DNA of 64,000 bases from CAVZVW01 sp963778845 (GTDB taxonomy: Bacteria; Actinomycetota; Actinomycetes; Actinomycetales; Kineosporiaceae): positions 62,001-126,000 of the forward strand of contig CAVZVW010000001.1 of assembly GCA_963778845.1 (NCBI GenBank), given 5' to 3'. The notes below the pieces were generated by a model that saw only the letters and a program-made list of their open reading frames with translations, was not told where the DNA came from and did not search any database. A program made the translations under genes and the position numbers. Positions 17,483 through 25,922 of the stretch are shown one piece after another; position 1 is the stretch's first letter; every line of letters starts with the position of its first letter.

Positions 17483-17505
17483 CCGGGCCGAGCCCGCGGG
17501 CCCGG
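17483..17505. terminator. Stem-loop between convergent genes
   Basis: CCGGGCC (17483-17489) pairs perfectly with GGCCCGG (17499-17505), between the convergent O-methyltransferase gene and the following leftward gene. There is no T-run, which is common for actinobacterial terminators. Confidence 0.55.
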
Positions 17506-17522
17506 CGGCGGGGCTCCGGGGC

Positions 17523-17870
17523 TCAGCCGCCGCCGGGCCCGGGTCCCGCCGCGAAGCCGGCCCCGCCCTCGGCGACCGCGACCACCTCGAACGTCTCGAT
17601 CGCCGACGGAGTGGACCCGATGATCACCGAGCCCGAGGTCGTGGGGGCCTGCGCGGTGAACTCCTCGCGGAACCCGTCACGCGCCTCGGCGGTCGCGAAC
17701 ACGTACGTGCCCTCGAACCACTCCCTCGGGCGCATCCGCCAGGTCTTGAAGCTCAGTCCGGGCATGCCGCTGAACCTCGCGAGCGAGGAGTCCTGGACGT
17801 AGTCGCGCAGCGTGCCCGCGACGTCCTCGGGTGCGGCCTCCAGGGACCAGCGGACGGTGAGTCCGTACAT
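17523..17870 (-). CDS. YdhR-like putative monooxygenase (dimeric alpha/beta barrel)
   Basis: 115 residues. The pattern GLTVRWSLEAAPEDVAGTLR, then SFKTWRMRPREWFEGTYVF and a late FEVVAVAEG, fits the small YdhR/ABM-like ferredoxin-fold proteins. Their enzymatic role is unproven. The ATG overlaps the pepA stop by one base (TGATG), so it is translated with the aminopeptidase. The C-terminal ~15 residues are Gly/Pro/Ala-rich and look disordered. Confidence 0.7.
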   Translation of the reverse strand: MYGLTVRWSLEAAPEDVAGTLRDYVQDSSLARFSGMPGLSFKTWRMRPREWFEGTYVFATAEARDGFREEFTAQAPTTSGSVIIGSTPSAIETFEVVAVAEGGAGFAAGPGPGGG

Positions 17871-19477
17871 CAGCGCATCGCCTCCAGCCATCGCAGCAGC
17901 AGGCGCGCACCGAACCCGGTGGCGCCCTTGGTGACCTCGTGCTCGTCCTTGTCCGCCCGGGCCGGGCCCGCGATGTCCAGGTGCGCCCAAGGCAGGGAAC
18001 CGACGAACTCGCGAAGGAACAGGGCCGCGGTGACCGACCCGGCCGAGATCCGGGCGTCTGCCGCCACGTGACGCAGGTCGGCCACATCGGAGCGGACGGC
18101 GGGCAGGTAGTCCTCCACCAGGGGCATGCGCCAGGCCTTCTCACCGCTGGCCTGCGCGGCGGCGAGGAGAGCCCCGGCCAGTCCGTCGTGCGTCGAGTAG
18201 AGCGCCGCATGCCGGCGTCCGAGCCCCAACGTCGCCGCCCCGGTGAGCGTCGCGACATCGACCAGAACCGCGGGAGACAGGTGCGCGGCGGCATAGGCAA
18301 GGGCGTCGGCGAGCACGAGGCGGCCCTCGGCGTCGGTGTTGGCGACCTCGACGGTCGTACCCCCGTACTGCCGGACCACGTCCCCCGGCCGGTAGGACGC
18401 CGCGCCCACGGCGTTCTCCGCCAGCGGCATGAGCCCGACCACCTGGCGCCTGACTCCCAGCGCAGAGCACGCCTCGAGGGCTGCGAGGACGACGGCAGCA
18501 CCGGTCATGTCCGTCTTCATCGCGACCATGGCCTCGCGTGGCTTGATCGACAGACCGCCCGTGTCGAACGTGATGCCCTTGCCGACGAGCACGATCGGAC
18601 GCCGCGCGCGGCCGCTCGGCGCACCCGAGCGGGTGGCTCCCGCGGGTGTGCCGCTGGTGGGTGTGCCGCTGGTGGGTGTGCCGCTGGTGGGGGTGTAGGT
18701 CAGCCGGACGAGGCGCGGCGCGTGCGCCGACCCCCCGGCCACCGCCACCAGGCCGCCGAACCCCTCGGCACGAAGCCTGGCCTCCTCCCAGACCTCCACG
18801 TCCAGCCCCGCGCGCTCGACGCCCTCCAGCACCCGCTCGACGAACCAGGACGGCGTCTTGATGTTGGACGGCGTGGCGGCGAGGTCACGTGCTCGCACGG
18901 TCGCCCCCGCATGGGCCGCACCGGCGAGCAGGGCGCTCGGGGCATGCCGGCCCAACAGAGCAGCGTGCGGGACGGGGGCGGAGTCGGCCCGCCTGCGGGT
19001 CCCAGCCGCCGGGGGCGCGTAGCCGCCGAGCACGAGACCCTCGACGACGGCGCGGGTGGCGGATGCGCCGTCGCCGGCGCCCAGGGTCGTGGCGAGCATG
19101 GCCCGTCCGCGGCAGGCCCGGGCCAGGGCGGCGGCGGCGCTGCGCAGGTCGCGGGGTCCGCCGTCGCCCGTGCCCACCAGCAGCAGCCGACCCGGCAACC
19201 CGGTGGCGGCGGGCACAGGGACGCGGAGTACCTCGCCGGCCTTGCCCGTCGCGCCTTCCCGCTGCGCCACGACGGCCAGGTCCACCCCGTAGGCGTGCTC
19301 GACTGCGCGGGTGAGCGGCCCGGAGACGGTGACGGCGAGGACGTCCGCGCCGGCCCACGGCGCCTGTGTCCACGGTGCCTGTGCCCGCGGCGCCTCAGTC
19401 GGCCGCGCCTTGCCCGCGATGCGCCCGGCCCCCGCGAGGCTTACCCGCGTCACTGGCACGGATGCCGGGGTGCTCAC
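17870..19477 (-). CDS. pepA: Leucyl (cytosol) aminopeptidase, family M17
   Basis: 535 residues. The M17 catalytic domain shows LVGKGITFDTGGLSIKP (catalytic Lys and metal Asp) and NTDAEGRLVLADAL (metal ligands and catalytic Arg). The N-terminal macro-like domain is unusually rich in Ala and Gly. A short in-frame TSGTP repeat around residues 262-276 comes from a repeated 15-bp GTGGGTGTGCCGCTG-type unit. It removes N-terminal residues from peptides using two Mn/Zn ions. The GTG start fits the -10 box seven bases upstream. Confidence 0.93.
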   Translation of the reverse strand: MSTPASVPVTRVSLAGAGRIAGKARPTEAPRAQAPWTQAPWAGADVLAVTVSGPLTRAVEHAYGVDLAVVAQREGATGKAGEVLRVPVPAATGLPGRLLLVGTGDGGPRDLRSAAAALARACRGRAMLATTLGAGDGASATRAVVEGLVLGGYAPPAAGTRRRADSAPVPHAALLGRHAPSALLAGAAHAGATVRARDLAATPSNIKTPSWFVERVLEGVERAGLDVEVWEEARLRAEGFGGLVAVAGGSAHAPRLVRLTYTPTSGTPTSGTPTSGTPAGATRSGAPSGRARRPIVLVGKGITFDTGGLSIKPREAMVAMKTDMTGAAVVLAALEACSALGVRRQVVGLMPLAENAVGAASYRPGDVVRQYGGTTVEVANTDAEGRLVLADALAYAAAHLSPAVLVDVATLTGAATLGLGRRHAALYSTHDGLAGALLAAAQASGEKAWRMPLVEDYLPAVRSDVADLRHVAADARISAGSVTAALFLREFVGSLPWAHLDIAGPARADKDEHEVTKGATGFGARLLLRWLEAMR

Positions 19478-19484
19478 AGCGGTG

Positions 19485-19490
19485 AGGGTA
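19485..19490 (-). promoter_or_regulatory. -10 element of a leaderless transcript (pepA)
   Basis: On the minus strand TACCCT lies seven bases before the pepA GTG start. Confidence 0.5.
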
Positions 19491-19508
19491 TCGGCGCGGG
19501 CATGATGA

Positions 19509-19550
19509 CGGGGCCTGCGGGACTGTCGTCACGGCAGTCCTGCGGCCCCG
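19509..19550 (-). terminator. Strong stem-loop downstream of DUF3117
   Basis: CGGGGCC-TGCGGGACTG pairs with CAGTCCTGC-GGCCCCG with one bulge and an 8-9 nt loop. It lies 40 bp past the DUF3117 stop and before pepA, so it should end the DUF3117 transcript. Confidence 0.65.
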
Positions 19551-19589
19551 TCCGCTGCGCGTGCCCGGAGCACGACCTCGCAGGCGGTG

Positions 19590-19757
19590 TCAGCCGGCCA
19601 CAGTCTTGAGAGCGTCGCCCAGCTCGCTGGCCTCGGCGGCGGACATCTCGACGACCAGGCGCCCGCCACCCTCGAGCGGCACGCGCATGACGATGCCGCG
19701 CCCCTCCTTGGTGACCTCCATCGGGCCGTCCCCGGTCCTCGGCTTCATGGCCGCCAT
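19590..19757 (-). CDS. DUF3117 protein
   Basis: A 55-residue protein beginning MAAMKPRTGDGPMEVTKEGR and ending in an acidic helix. This family is almost invariant across Actinobacteria. Its function is unknown. A probable -10 element (GATAAT on the minus strand, near 19850) gives it a ~90-nt leader. A strong terminator follows, so it is a single-gene transcript. Confidence 0.93.
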   Translation of the reverse strand: MAAMKPRTGDGPMEVTKEGRGIVMRVPLEGGGRLVVEMSAAEASELGDALKTVAG

Positions 19758-19944
19758 CCGCGCCATCCCCTTTCTCGTCGCTGCCAACCCCGCCCGGGAG
19801 ACCCCAGAGACCCAACCGCCCGGCCGGGTACGAAGCGTGAACGCGACCATTATCCCGCTCGGGGTTGCGACCACGAAACGCGACGGCCGCAGGGGCCCGC
19901 GAGCACCGACGCCGCCCGGCGCGCGCGGCGGGCAGACTTGCCGC

Positions 19945-20757
19945 ATGAGCCCCGAGCCGACCCCCGTCGAACCCCCCGTGCTGCTGGAGGTGGCGGCAGG
20001 CGTCGCGACCATCCGGTTCAACCGGCCGCCGGCCATGAACGCCCTCGACACGGCGACCAAGCGCGCTCTTCTGGAGGCTGTCCGGCAGGTGGCGGAGGAC
20101 TCGGCCGTCCGCTGCGTGGTGCTCACCGGCCGTGGTCGTGCGTTCTGTGTGGGCCAGGACCTTCGCGAGCACGTCGGCCTGCTCGGCGAGGGCTCGGACC
20201 TGCTGTTCAGGACGGTGCCCGAGCACTACAACCCGATCGCGCTGACCCTGGCGACGATGCCGAAGCCTGTGATCGCAGCCGTCAACGGCATCGCCGCCGG
20301 CGCGGGAGCGGCCTTCGCCTTCGCGGCGGACCTGCGCATCGTCGCGCAGTCGGCGGGGTTCAACCTGGCCTTCACCGGGATCGCCCTGTCTGCCGACAGC
20401 GGCTCCTCGTGGTGGCTGCCACGGCTGGTCGGCGTCGCGAAGGCGAAGGAGCTGCTGCTGCTGCCGCGCACGGTGGACGCGGCCGAGTCGCTGGCGCTGG
20501 GCCTGGCCACCGAGGTGGTGCCGGACGCCGAGCTCGAGGGGCGCGTCTCGCGAGGTGGCGGCCCGCCTGGCAGCCGGACCCACGCTGGCCTACGCCGCGG
20601 TCCGCCGAGCCGTCACGTTCTCCGCCTCGCACGACCTGGCGGAGCTCCCTCGACCACGAGGCCGAGCTCATGACCCTGACCGGAGGCACGGCCGACCACC
20701 ACAGCGGCCGTCGCGGCGTTCCTGGCCAAGGAACGGCCCGCCTTCGAGGGTCGGTGA
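19945..20757 (+). CDS. Enoyl-CoA hydratase/isomerase (PaaG-like), three frame disruptions
   Basis: About 269 residues if three extra bases are discounted (near 20549, 20645 and 20700); together they restore the frame. The crotonase fold is clear: VLTGRGRAFCVGQDL (first oxyanion-hole region), VNGIAAGAGAAFAFAADLRI (second oxyanion-hole Gly), then FTGIALSADSGSSWWLPRLV. After the shifts it continues AARLAAGPTLAYAAVRRAV and ends AAFLAKERPAFEGR, typical of PaaG-type ring-epoxide isomerases of phenylacetate degradation. No other paa genes are nearby, so a general acyl-CoA role is equally possible. Clean coding sequence around the shifts favours sequencing error over decay. Confidence 0.75.
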
Positions 20758-20791
20758 CACAGGAGGGCGGAGCGGGACAGGCGAGCCTCGC

Positions 20792-21997
20792 CTACGGCGG
20801 CAGGTCGCTGGGCGGGACGAACCGCCACAGCCAGACCACCCAGACGACCTGGCCGGCAGTGAAGGCGACCAGCACCGCGAGCCGGTAGGCGCGTGAGCTC
20901 GAGACGGCGGCCAGCAAGGTCCCCAGCGGAAAGAGGAGCAGCAGGTAGCGGGGCAGGCTCGTGTAGGGGTCGAGCACCACCAGCAGGTACGCCGAGTACG
21001 CGAGCACCCACGTGCGCAGGTCCCCGGCGATCAGACGCCCGGCGGGGCCGGTGACCCACCACAGGAGGGCGGCCAGCACCAGCGCCAGGGTGACCGGGCC
21101 GACCCACGGGCCGAGCACGAGCTGGGACATGTCCCACCAGGGCCGCAGCGGCGTCACCGACCGGGAGACCCGCCACGCCGCCATCGTCTCGGGGTAGGCG
21201 CGCACGTCCCCAGTGGCGACGGCGGCGACGGCGGGCCAGAGCAGCGCCGAAGCCGCAGCGGCCCCGACGGTCACCCACAGCGCCGCCGCCTGCCGCGTGG
21301 GCAACGGCTGGGACCTGCGCTGCCTCCAGCGACGGACTGCGTGCCACACCACGACCACGGCAAGCGGGACGGCGATGGGCCTGGTCAGCCCGACCATCAG
21401 GCAGAGGAGTGCGGCGGTCAGGTAGCTGCGCCGCTGCAGGGCCAACAGGCAGGCGAGGAGCACGAGACTGGCCAGCGCCTCGGTGTAGGCCAGCTGGAGC
21501 ACCGGGGCGGCGGGGAAGAAGCAGAAGAACGCCACCGTCCACAGCGCGGTGCTGGCCCCGGCCAGCGGCTCGACGACCGAGCGCATGACGACGACCGCCC
21601 CCGCCCCGCACACCAAGCCGACGCTGGTCGCCGCCAACGGCCACCCCGCTCCGGTGACGGTCATGACGGACCGCACGACCGCGGGGTAGAGAGGGTAGAA
21701 CGCCCAGCTGCTCTGGGTGACGTGACCCGCGAGGTCGTGGGGCAGGGTCGCGGGGTACCCGTACAACGCGATCCGGTGGTACCACTCCCCGTCCCAGAGG
21801 CTGACCATGCCCAGGTACCCCGGGTGCGGTCCGGTCCACATACTCAGGGCCTGGAACCGCGACGTACGGTCCACGACGGCAAAGGCCACGATGCGCGAGG
21901 CGAGGTACACCACCAACGCGTGCACCCACGGCTGCAACCCCGCCCACCGCGCAGCGAGGCCTGCTCCCCGACCACGGAGGGCGACGACGACCGTCAC
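20792..21997 (-). CDS. Multi-pass membrane glycosyltransferase-like protein (second of a tandem pair)
   Basis: About 401 residues with 10 or more membrane helices. The early luminal segment (TRFQ-like region, then LWDGEWYHRIALYGYP) and the later LPRYLLLLFPLG resemble PIG-V/GT-C type mannosyltransferases, including the WD motif after the first helix. GTG 21997 overlaps the upstream paralogue's stop by 4 bp. It probably uses a polyprenyl-phosphate sugar to glycosylate a lipid or protein outside the membrane. Donor and acceptor unknown. Confidence 0.75.
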   Translation of the reverse strand: MTVVVALRGRGAGLAARWAGLQPWVHALVVYLASRIVAFAVVDRTSRFQALSMWTGPHPGYLGMVSLWDGEWYHRIALYGYPATLPHDLAGHVTQSSWAFYPLYPAVVRSVMTVTGAGWPLAATSVGLVCGAGAVVVMRSVVEPLAGASTALWTVAFFCFFPAAPVLQLAYTEALASLVLLACLLALQRRSYLTAALLCLMVGLTRPIAVPLAVVVVWHAVRRWRQRRSQPLPTRQAAALWVTVGAAAASALLWPAVAAVATGDVRAYPETMAAWRVSRSVTPLRPWWDMSQLVLGPWVGPVTLALVLAALLWWVTGPAGRLIAGDLRTWVLAYSAYLLVVLDPYTSLPRYLLLLFPLGTLLAAVSSSRAYRLAVLVAFTAGQVVWVVWLWRFVPPSDLPP

Positions 21998-23154
21998 GGT
22001 GGCAGCCGGACGGCGTCGGCCCCGGACCAGAAGACGTCGACCCACGCGACCAGGAGAAGGGCCGAGGCAACAGCGACGCCGGTTCGCGCTGGGCCGCGCC
22101 AGGTCGCAGGTGCCATCCACAGGCCCGGAGCACCGAGCAACAGGTAGCGCGGCAGGCTGGTAGAAGGCGTCGTCACGGCGACCAGGAAGACGACCCCCGC
22201 GAGGTGCCAGGCGACGATCTCCGGGGGCAGGGCCCGCCTCGGCAGCGTGCACAGCACCGCGGCCAGGAGCACGGCCACAAGAAGGATGATCACCGAGACG
22301 CCGACGACACCGGTGCCTGACACGGCTGCGGCCCAGGCCGAGAACGGAACGCCCACACCCTCGGGGAACCAGCCGCGCGACGCCAGCACGTAGGCGTTCG
22401 GCTCACCGGACATGGCGCTGGACAGCAGCGTCCAGACCAGCCCCGACACGATGCACGACACCGCGAGCACGGCCATCCCCAGCGCCTCGTTGGTCGGCAA
22501 GGAGTCCATACGCCGGCCGCGTACACGCAGGTAGGCGTGCGTGCCGACGAGGGCCAGGAGCGGCAGGCCTACGGGCCGGGTGACGCCCAGCGCCAGGACC
22601 GGCGCGACGGCCCACCAGTACCGGCGGTGCTGGACCAGCAGCACGCTGCCGAACATCAACGCGGCGGCCAGAGGCTCGGAGTAGCCCAGGGCGAGCACCG
22701 GGGACGCCGGCCACAGAGACCACAGCACGACCGCGGCCAGGGCGTGCGCCCGCGCCGGGGTCGCCGACACCACACGGTGCAGCAGCAACGCGGCGGTGAG
22801 GGTGAGCGCGAGGCTCAGCGCCGGGGCGACCACGCCGAACGGCAGGTGGGTCGCGGTCGTCGCGGCTCGCGCCAGCAGTGGCCAGGCAGGCAGGAACGCC
22901 CAGGCGCTCTGCACCACGTGCCCGGCGGCGTCCCGCGGGATCCCGGGCGGGTACCCGCTCGCGGCGATCATGTGGTACCAGCGGCCGTCCCACCGCAGCG
23001 CGTGGCGGGCCCACGACGCCGGCGCCCCGGTCTCCCCCACCGGGATGGCGAGGACGACGGCCAGGCCGAAGGCGCGGGTGACCGCGACGGCGACGACCAC
23101 CTGTGCCCACCACGGCCAGTCTCGCCACCGCGGCCGGCCTCGCCGCGCTGTCAT
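21994..23154 (-). CDS. Multi-pass membrane glycosyltransferase-like protein (first of a tandem pair)
   Basis: About 386 residues. It is collinear with its downstream neighbour: LRWDGRWYHMIAASGYPPG after helix 1, QSAWAFLPAWPLL, ALGYSEPLAAAL and TSLPRYLLLGAPG correspond to matching blocks in the other protein. The two arose by tandem duplication and have diverged strongly. The ATG overlaps the tag stop by 4 bp. The WDG-WYH motif suggests a GT-C/PIG-V-like catalytic aspartate. Confidence 0.75.
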   Translation of the reverse strand: MTARRGRPRWRDWPWWAQVVVAVAVTRAFGLAVVLAIPVGETGAPASWARHALRWDGRWYHMIAASGYPPGIPRDAAGHVVQSAWAFLPAWPLLARAATTATHLPFGVVAPALSLALTLTAALLLHRVVSATPARAHALAAVVLWSLWPASPVLALGYSEPLAAALMFGSVLLVQHRRYWWAVAPVLALGVTRPVGLPLLALVGTHAYLRVRGRRMDSLPTNEALGMAVLAVSCIVSGLVWTLLSSAMSGEPNAYVLASRGWFPEGVGVPFSAWAAAVSGTGVVGVSVIILLVAVLLAAVLCTLPRRALPPEIVAWHLAGVVFLVAVTTPSTSLPRYLLLGAPGLWMAPATWRGPARTGVAVASALLLVAWVDVFWSGADAVRLPP

Positions 23155-23744
23155 GCCCGGGCGGGCGTGCGGCGGGCGTGGCAGCCTCTCAGGTGGTCGT
23201 CGACGAGACCGCAGGCCTGCATGGCTGCGTAGGCCGTCGTGGGGCCGATGAAGGCGAACCCGTGCGCCTTGAGGGTCTTCGCCAGGGCGGTGGACGCCGC
23301 GGTCGTGGCCGGGACGTCGCCCAGGGTGCGCGGAGCCGGTGGCCGGCGCTGTGGCGCGAAGGACCACACCAGAGCGTCCAGCCCTCCCGGCACTGCCTCT
23401 CGAAGGAGAAGGACGGCGCGAGCATTGGCGATCGCGGCCGCGACCTTCGCCCTGTTGCGCACGATGGCCGCGTCGGACATGAGACGCGCGACGTCGTCCG
23501 CGCCGAACGTCGCCACCGTCTCGGCGTCGAACCCGGCGAACGCGGCGCGGAAGCCCTCGCGCTTGCGCAGGATCGTCAGCCACGACAGCCCGGACTGGAA
23601 GGCCTCGAGCGTCAGGCGCTCGTACAGCGCCGACTCGCCGTGGACAGGCACCGCCCACTCCTCGTCGTGGTAGGCGAGGTACTCCGGTGCCGAGACACCC
23701 CATCCGCATCGCGCCAAGCCGTCGGCCCCGACGACCAGGCTCAC
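23151..23744 (-). CDS. tag: DNA-3-methyladenine glycosylase I
   Basis: 197 residues. Tag excises 3-methyladenine from alkylated DNA. Seen here: an N-terminal RCGWG (first zinc-snap cysteine), YHDEEWAVPVH, LTLEAFQSGLSWLTILRKRE (catalytic region), IVRNRAKVAAAIANAR, and a C-terminal CGLVDDHLRGCH that completes the zinc snap. The start overlaps the DivIVA-domain gene by 4 bp, and the stop overlaps the next gene by 4 bp, so this is the second gene of a tightly coupled four-gene operon. Confidence 0.93.
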   Translation of the reverse strand: MSLVVGADGLARCGWGVSAPEYLAYHDEEWAVPVHGESALYERLTLEAFQSGLSWLTILRKREGFRAAFAGFDAETVATFGADDVARLMSDAAIVRNRAKVAAAIANARAVLLLREAVPGGLDALVWSFAPQRRPPAPRTLGDVPATTAASTALAKTLKAHGFAFIGPTTAYAAMQACGLVDDHLRGCHARRTPARA

Positions 23745-24064
23745 GGTGCGTCGGGCTCCTCGGGCCCGGGACCAGGAGCGGCGACAGCGATCTGCTCCCG
23801 GCAGGCCCTCAGCTCGCCACGGGTGCGCTCGAGCTCGTCGGACAGCCGGTCCAGCGCCGCGTCCACCTGGTCCATGCGGTAGCCGCGAAGCGCGGGCGCG
23901 AAGCGGACGGCGTCCACGTCACCAGGCGTCACCTCCCCCGGCGGCAGCGCTGCCGGTGGCAGGGGGGAGGCGGCGTCGTCCAGCCCCGCGGAGATCCATC
24001 CGGCCGCCACCGCGAGCACGCAGCCGAGGACCGCGAGGCAGACGAGTACGAAGAACAACGTCAC
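23741..24064 (-). CDS. Small membrane-anchored DivIVA-domain protein
   Basis: About 107 residues. One N-terminal membrane helix (TLFFVLVCLAVLGCVLAVAA) is followed by a proline-rich linker and a DivIVA-type motif (VDAVRFAPALRGYRMDQVDA), then a coiled coil (LDRLSDELERTRGELRACRE). Such proteins may sense membrane curvature or recruit growth machinery; actual function unknown. First gene of the operon with tag. GTG start, CACGAT six bases upstream as a weak leaderless -10. Confidence 0.78.
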   Translation of the reverse strand: MTLFFVLVCLAVLGCVLAVAAGWISAGLDDAASPLPPAALPPGEVTPGDVDAVRFAPALRGYRMDQVDAALDRLSDELERTRGELRACREQIAVAAPGPGPEEPDAP

Positions 24065-24161
24065 CCCCCGATCGTGCCACGCCGAGGCGGGGGGCGTTGC
24101 GCAGACCGATCCGCCGTGACGTCGGCTTGTAGCCTGCCGCGGCGCACCGCACATTGGGCGG

Positions 24162-25043
24162 GTGCAGACACCGCAGCGCGACCTGCTCATCGGCGCGCGT
24201 CGCTTCCCCCCGGGGCGGCCCGTCGTCATGGCCATCGTGAACCGGACCCCGGACAGCTTCTTCGACGCGGGCGCCTACGTGCGCGACGACGACGCGCTAC
24301 GGCGGGTCGAGCGATGCGTGGAGGAGGGCGCCGACCTCGTCGACGTGGGCGGGGTCCGCGCCGGCCCGGGCGAGGCGGTGGGCACCCAGGAGGAGATCGA
24401 CCGCGTGGTGCCGTTCGTCGCAGCAGTCGTCGAGCGCTTCCCGGACCTGCCCGTCAGTGTCGACACGTGGCGGGCGGACGTCGCCGAGGAGGCCTGCCGG
24501 GCGGGCGCGGTGCTCGTCAACGACGCCTGGCAGGGCGCCGACCCACGCATCGCGGATGTCGCGGCCCGATACGGCGCGGGGCTGGTGTGCAGCCACACCG
24601 GCGGGCACGCGCCGCGGCAGGACCCGCACCGCGTCGCGTACGAGGACGTCGTGGGCGACGTCGTCGCCACGGTGTGCAGGCTCGCAGACGTAGCCCTCGC
24701 CGCCGGTGTCGAGCAGGGGCGGATCCTGGTGGACGCGGCGTTCGACTTCGGGAAGAACACCTACCACTCCCTGGCGGTGGCAGCGGCGACCGGTCGGCTG
24801 GTGGCGACCGGGTGGCCGGTGCTCTGCGCGATCTCGAACAAGAAGTTCCTCGCCGAGGCCGTCGGGTGGACCGGCCCCAAGTCCGGGCGGCTCGCGGCCA
24901 CCCTGGCGGCCACGGCGGTGTGCGCGTGGGACGGCGCGCGTGTGTTCCGCGCCCACGACGTGCTGGCCACCCGGCACGCCGTGGACCTCGTCGCCGCCCT
25001 TCGCGACGGCCGGCCGGCCATGGCGTTGCGAGCGCTGGCCTGA
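24162..25043 (+). CDS. folP2: Dihydropteroate synthase homologue, FolP2-type
   Basis: 293 residues with the DHPS TIM-barrel fold: VMAIVNRTPDSFFDAG (pterin/pyrophosphate loop 1), VDVGGVRAGPG where a true DHPS has the GGESTRPGA loop, VSVDTWRADVAEEA, LVNDAWQGADP, and ISNKKFLAEAVG near the C-terminus. The changed second loop is characteristic of mycobacterial FolP2, which I recall as lacking DHPS activity. So this is probably not the folate enzyme. Divergent from the DivIVA-tag operon. A TAGCCT box lies at 24129-24134, giving a short leader. Confidence 0.85.
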   Translation: MQTPQRDLLIGARRFPPGRPVVMAIVNRTPDSFFDAGAYVRDDDALRRVERCVEEGADLVDVGGVRAGPGEAVGTQEEIDRVVPFVAAVVERFPDLPVSVDTWRADVAEEACRAGAVLVNDAWQGADPRIADVAARYGAGLVCSHTGGHAPRQDPHRVAYEDVVGDVVATVCRLADVALAAGVEQGRILVDAAFDFGKNTYHSLAVAAATGRLVATGWPVLCAISNKKFLAEAVGWTGPKSGRLAATLAATAVCAWDGARVFRAHDVLATRHAVDLVAALRDGRPAMALRALA

Positions 25044-25235
25044 CGCGTCGGCACGACGGGTGGGCCAGGTGCCGGCCCGAGGCACCGGCTTCGGGTACTC
25101 CCACGGATTTCTCAGGTTGGGGGTCGACGCTGCGCGTCGGGCGGCCGTGTCGAGTCGACAGGCGCGGCCCCGATGGACCACGGTGGTCAGGGTGGACGCA
25201 GAAGGGCGGCCTTGGACAGACATGGCTGGACTGAC

Positions 25236-25919
25236 ATGGCTATGAACCGCACAACGATGACCACCCTCTTCGCGGGCGGCCTGCTCGCCGGCGGCGTGGC
25301 CGTGGCAGGCGCCATGGGCGCCGCAGGCGCGGTGGGCGCGACGTCGCCCAGCCCCCAACCCTCGACGTCGTCACCTGGTCGGTCGGGTCAAGGCCACGGC
25401 TGGGGTCGAGGGCCGATGGGCGGACCCCGCGGCATGATGGGCGGGCCCGGCATGATGGGCGGGCCCGGAGGGATCACGGGGGCCGGGCCCCTCCTGCACG
25501 GGGAGCTGGTGCTGCCCAAGTCGGGCGGTGGGACACGGACCGTGCTCGTCCAGCGCGGGACGGTGACGGCCAGGTCCTCGAGCACAGTGACCGTGAGCAG
25601 CAGCGACGGGTTCACGCTCGTGTGGACCGTGGACTCCTCGACGTTCATCCACGCGGGGCGCGTGCCTCGCCCGTCGGGCACGCCCGGCGGTACACCGACC
25701 GCGAGGCCCAGTGCTCCACCGAGCGGGTCGCTGAGCGACATCGCCGTCGGGAGCGAGGTGATGGTCTCGGGCGCCAAGACCGCGGACGGCGGCACCGCGG
25801 CCTTCATCGCGGAGCACCCGGCCGGGGCCCCCGACGGCGTGCCGGGCGGCGGCTGGCACCACCGAGGTGACCGAGGGCCGTCACCGTCGGCGACCGGGAC
25901 GCCGTCCAGCACGGCCTGA
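25236..25919 (+). CDS. Secreted protein with Met/Gly-rich repeat and beta-domain
   Basis: About 227 residues. A signal peptide or membrane anchor (TTLFAGGLLAGGVAVAGAMG) is followed by a Ser/Pro stretch and a Gly/Met-rich segment (MMGGPGMMGGPGGI). A beta-rich region (GTVTARSSSTVTVSSSDGF) resembles DUF5666-like domains. The C-terminus is Pro/Ser/Thr-rich. Methionine-rich extracytoplasmic segments often bind copper, but nothing else supports that here. ATG 25236 or 25242 are both possible starts. The ~190 bases upstream show no gene. Confidence 0.7.
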   Translation: MAMNRTTMTTLFAGGLLAGGVAVAGAMGAAGAVGATSPSPQPSTSSPGRSGQGHGWGRGPMGGPRGMMGGPGMMGGPGGITGAGPLLHGELVLPKSGGGTRTVLVQRGTVTARSSSTVTVSSSDGFTLVWTVDSSTFIHAGRVPRPSGTPGGTPTARPSAPPSGSLSDIAVGSEVMVSGAKTADGGTAAFIAEHPAGAPDGVPGGGWHHRGDRGPSPSATGTPSSTA

Positions 25920-25922
25920 GGC

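Noticed and set aside
19945..20757. True enoyl-CoA hydratase pseudogene
   Set aside because: Coding sequence is well preserved between the three shifts, which sum to one codon. This fits the sequence-error pattern elsewhere in the window better than decay.
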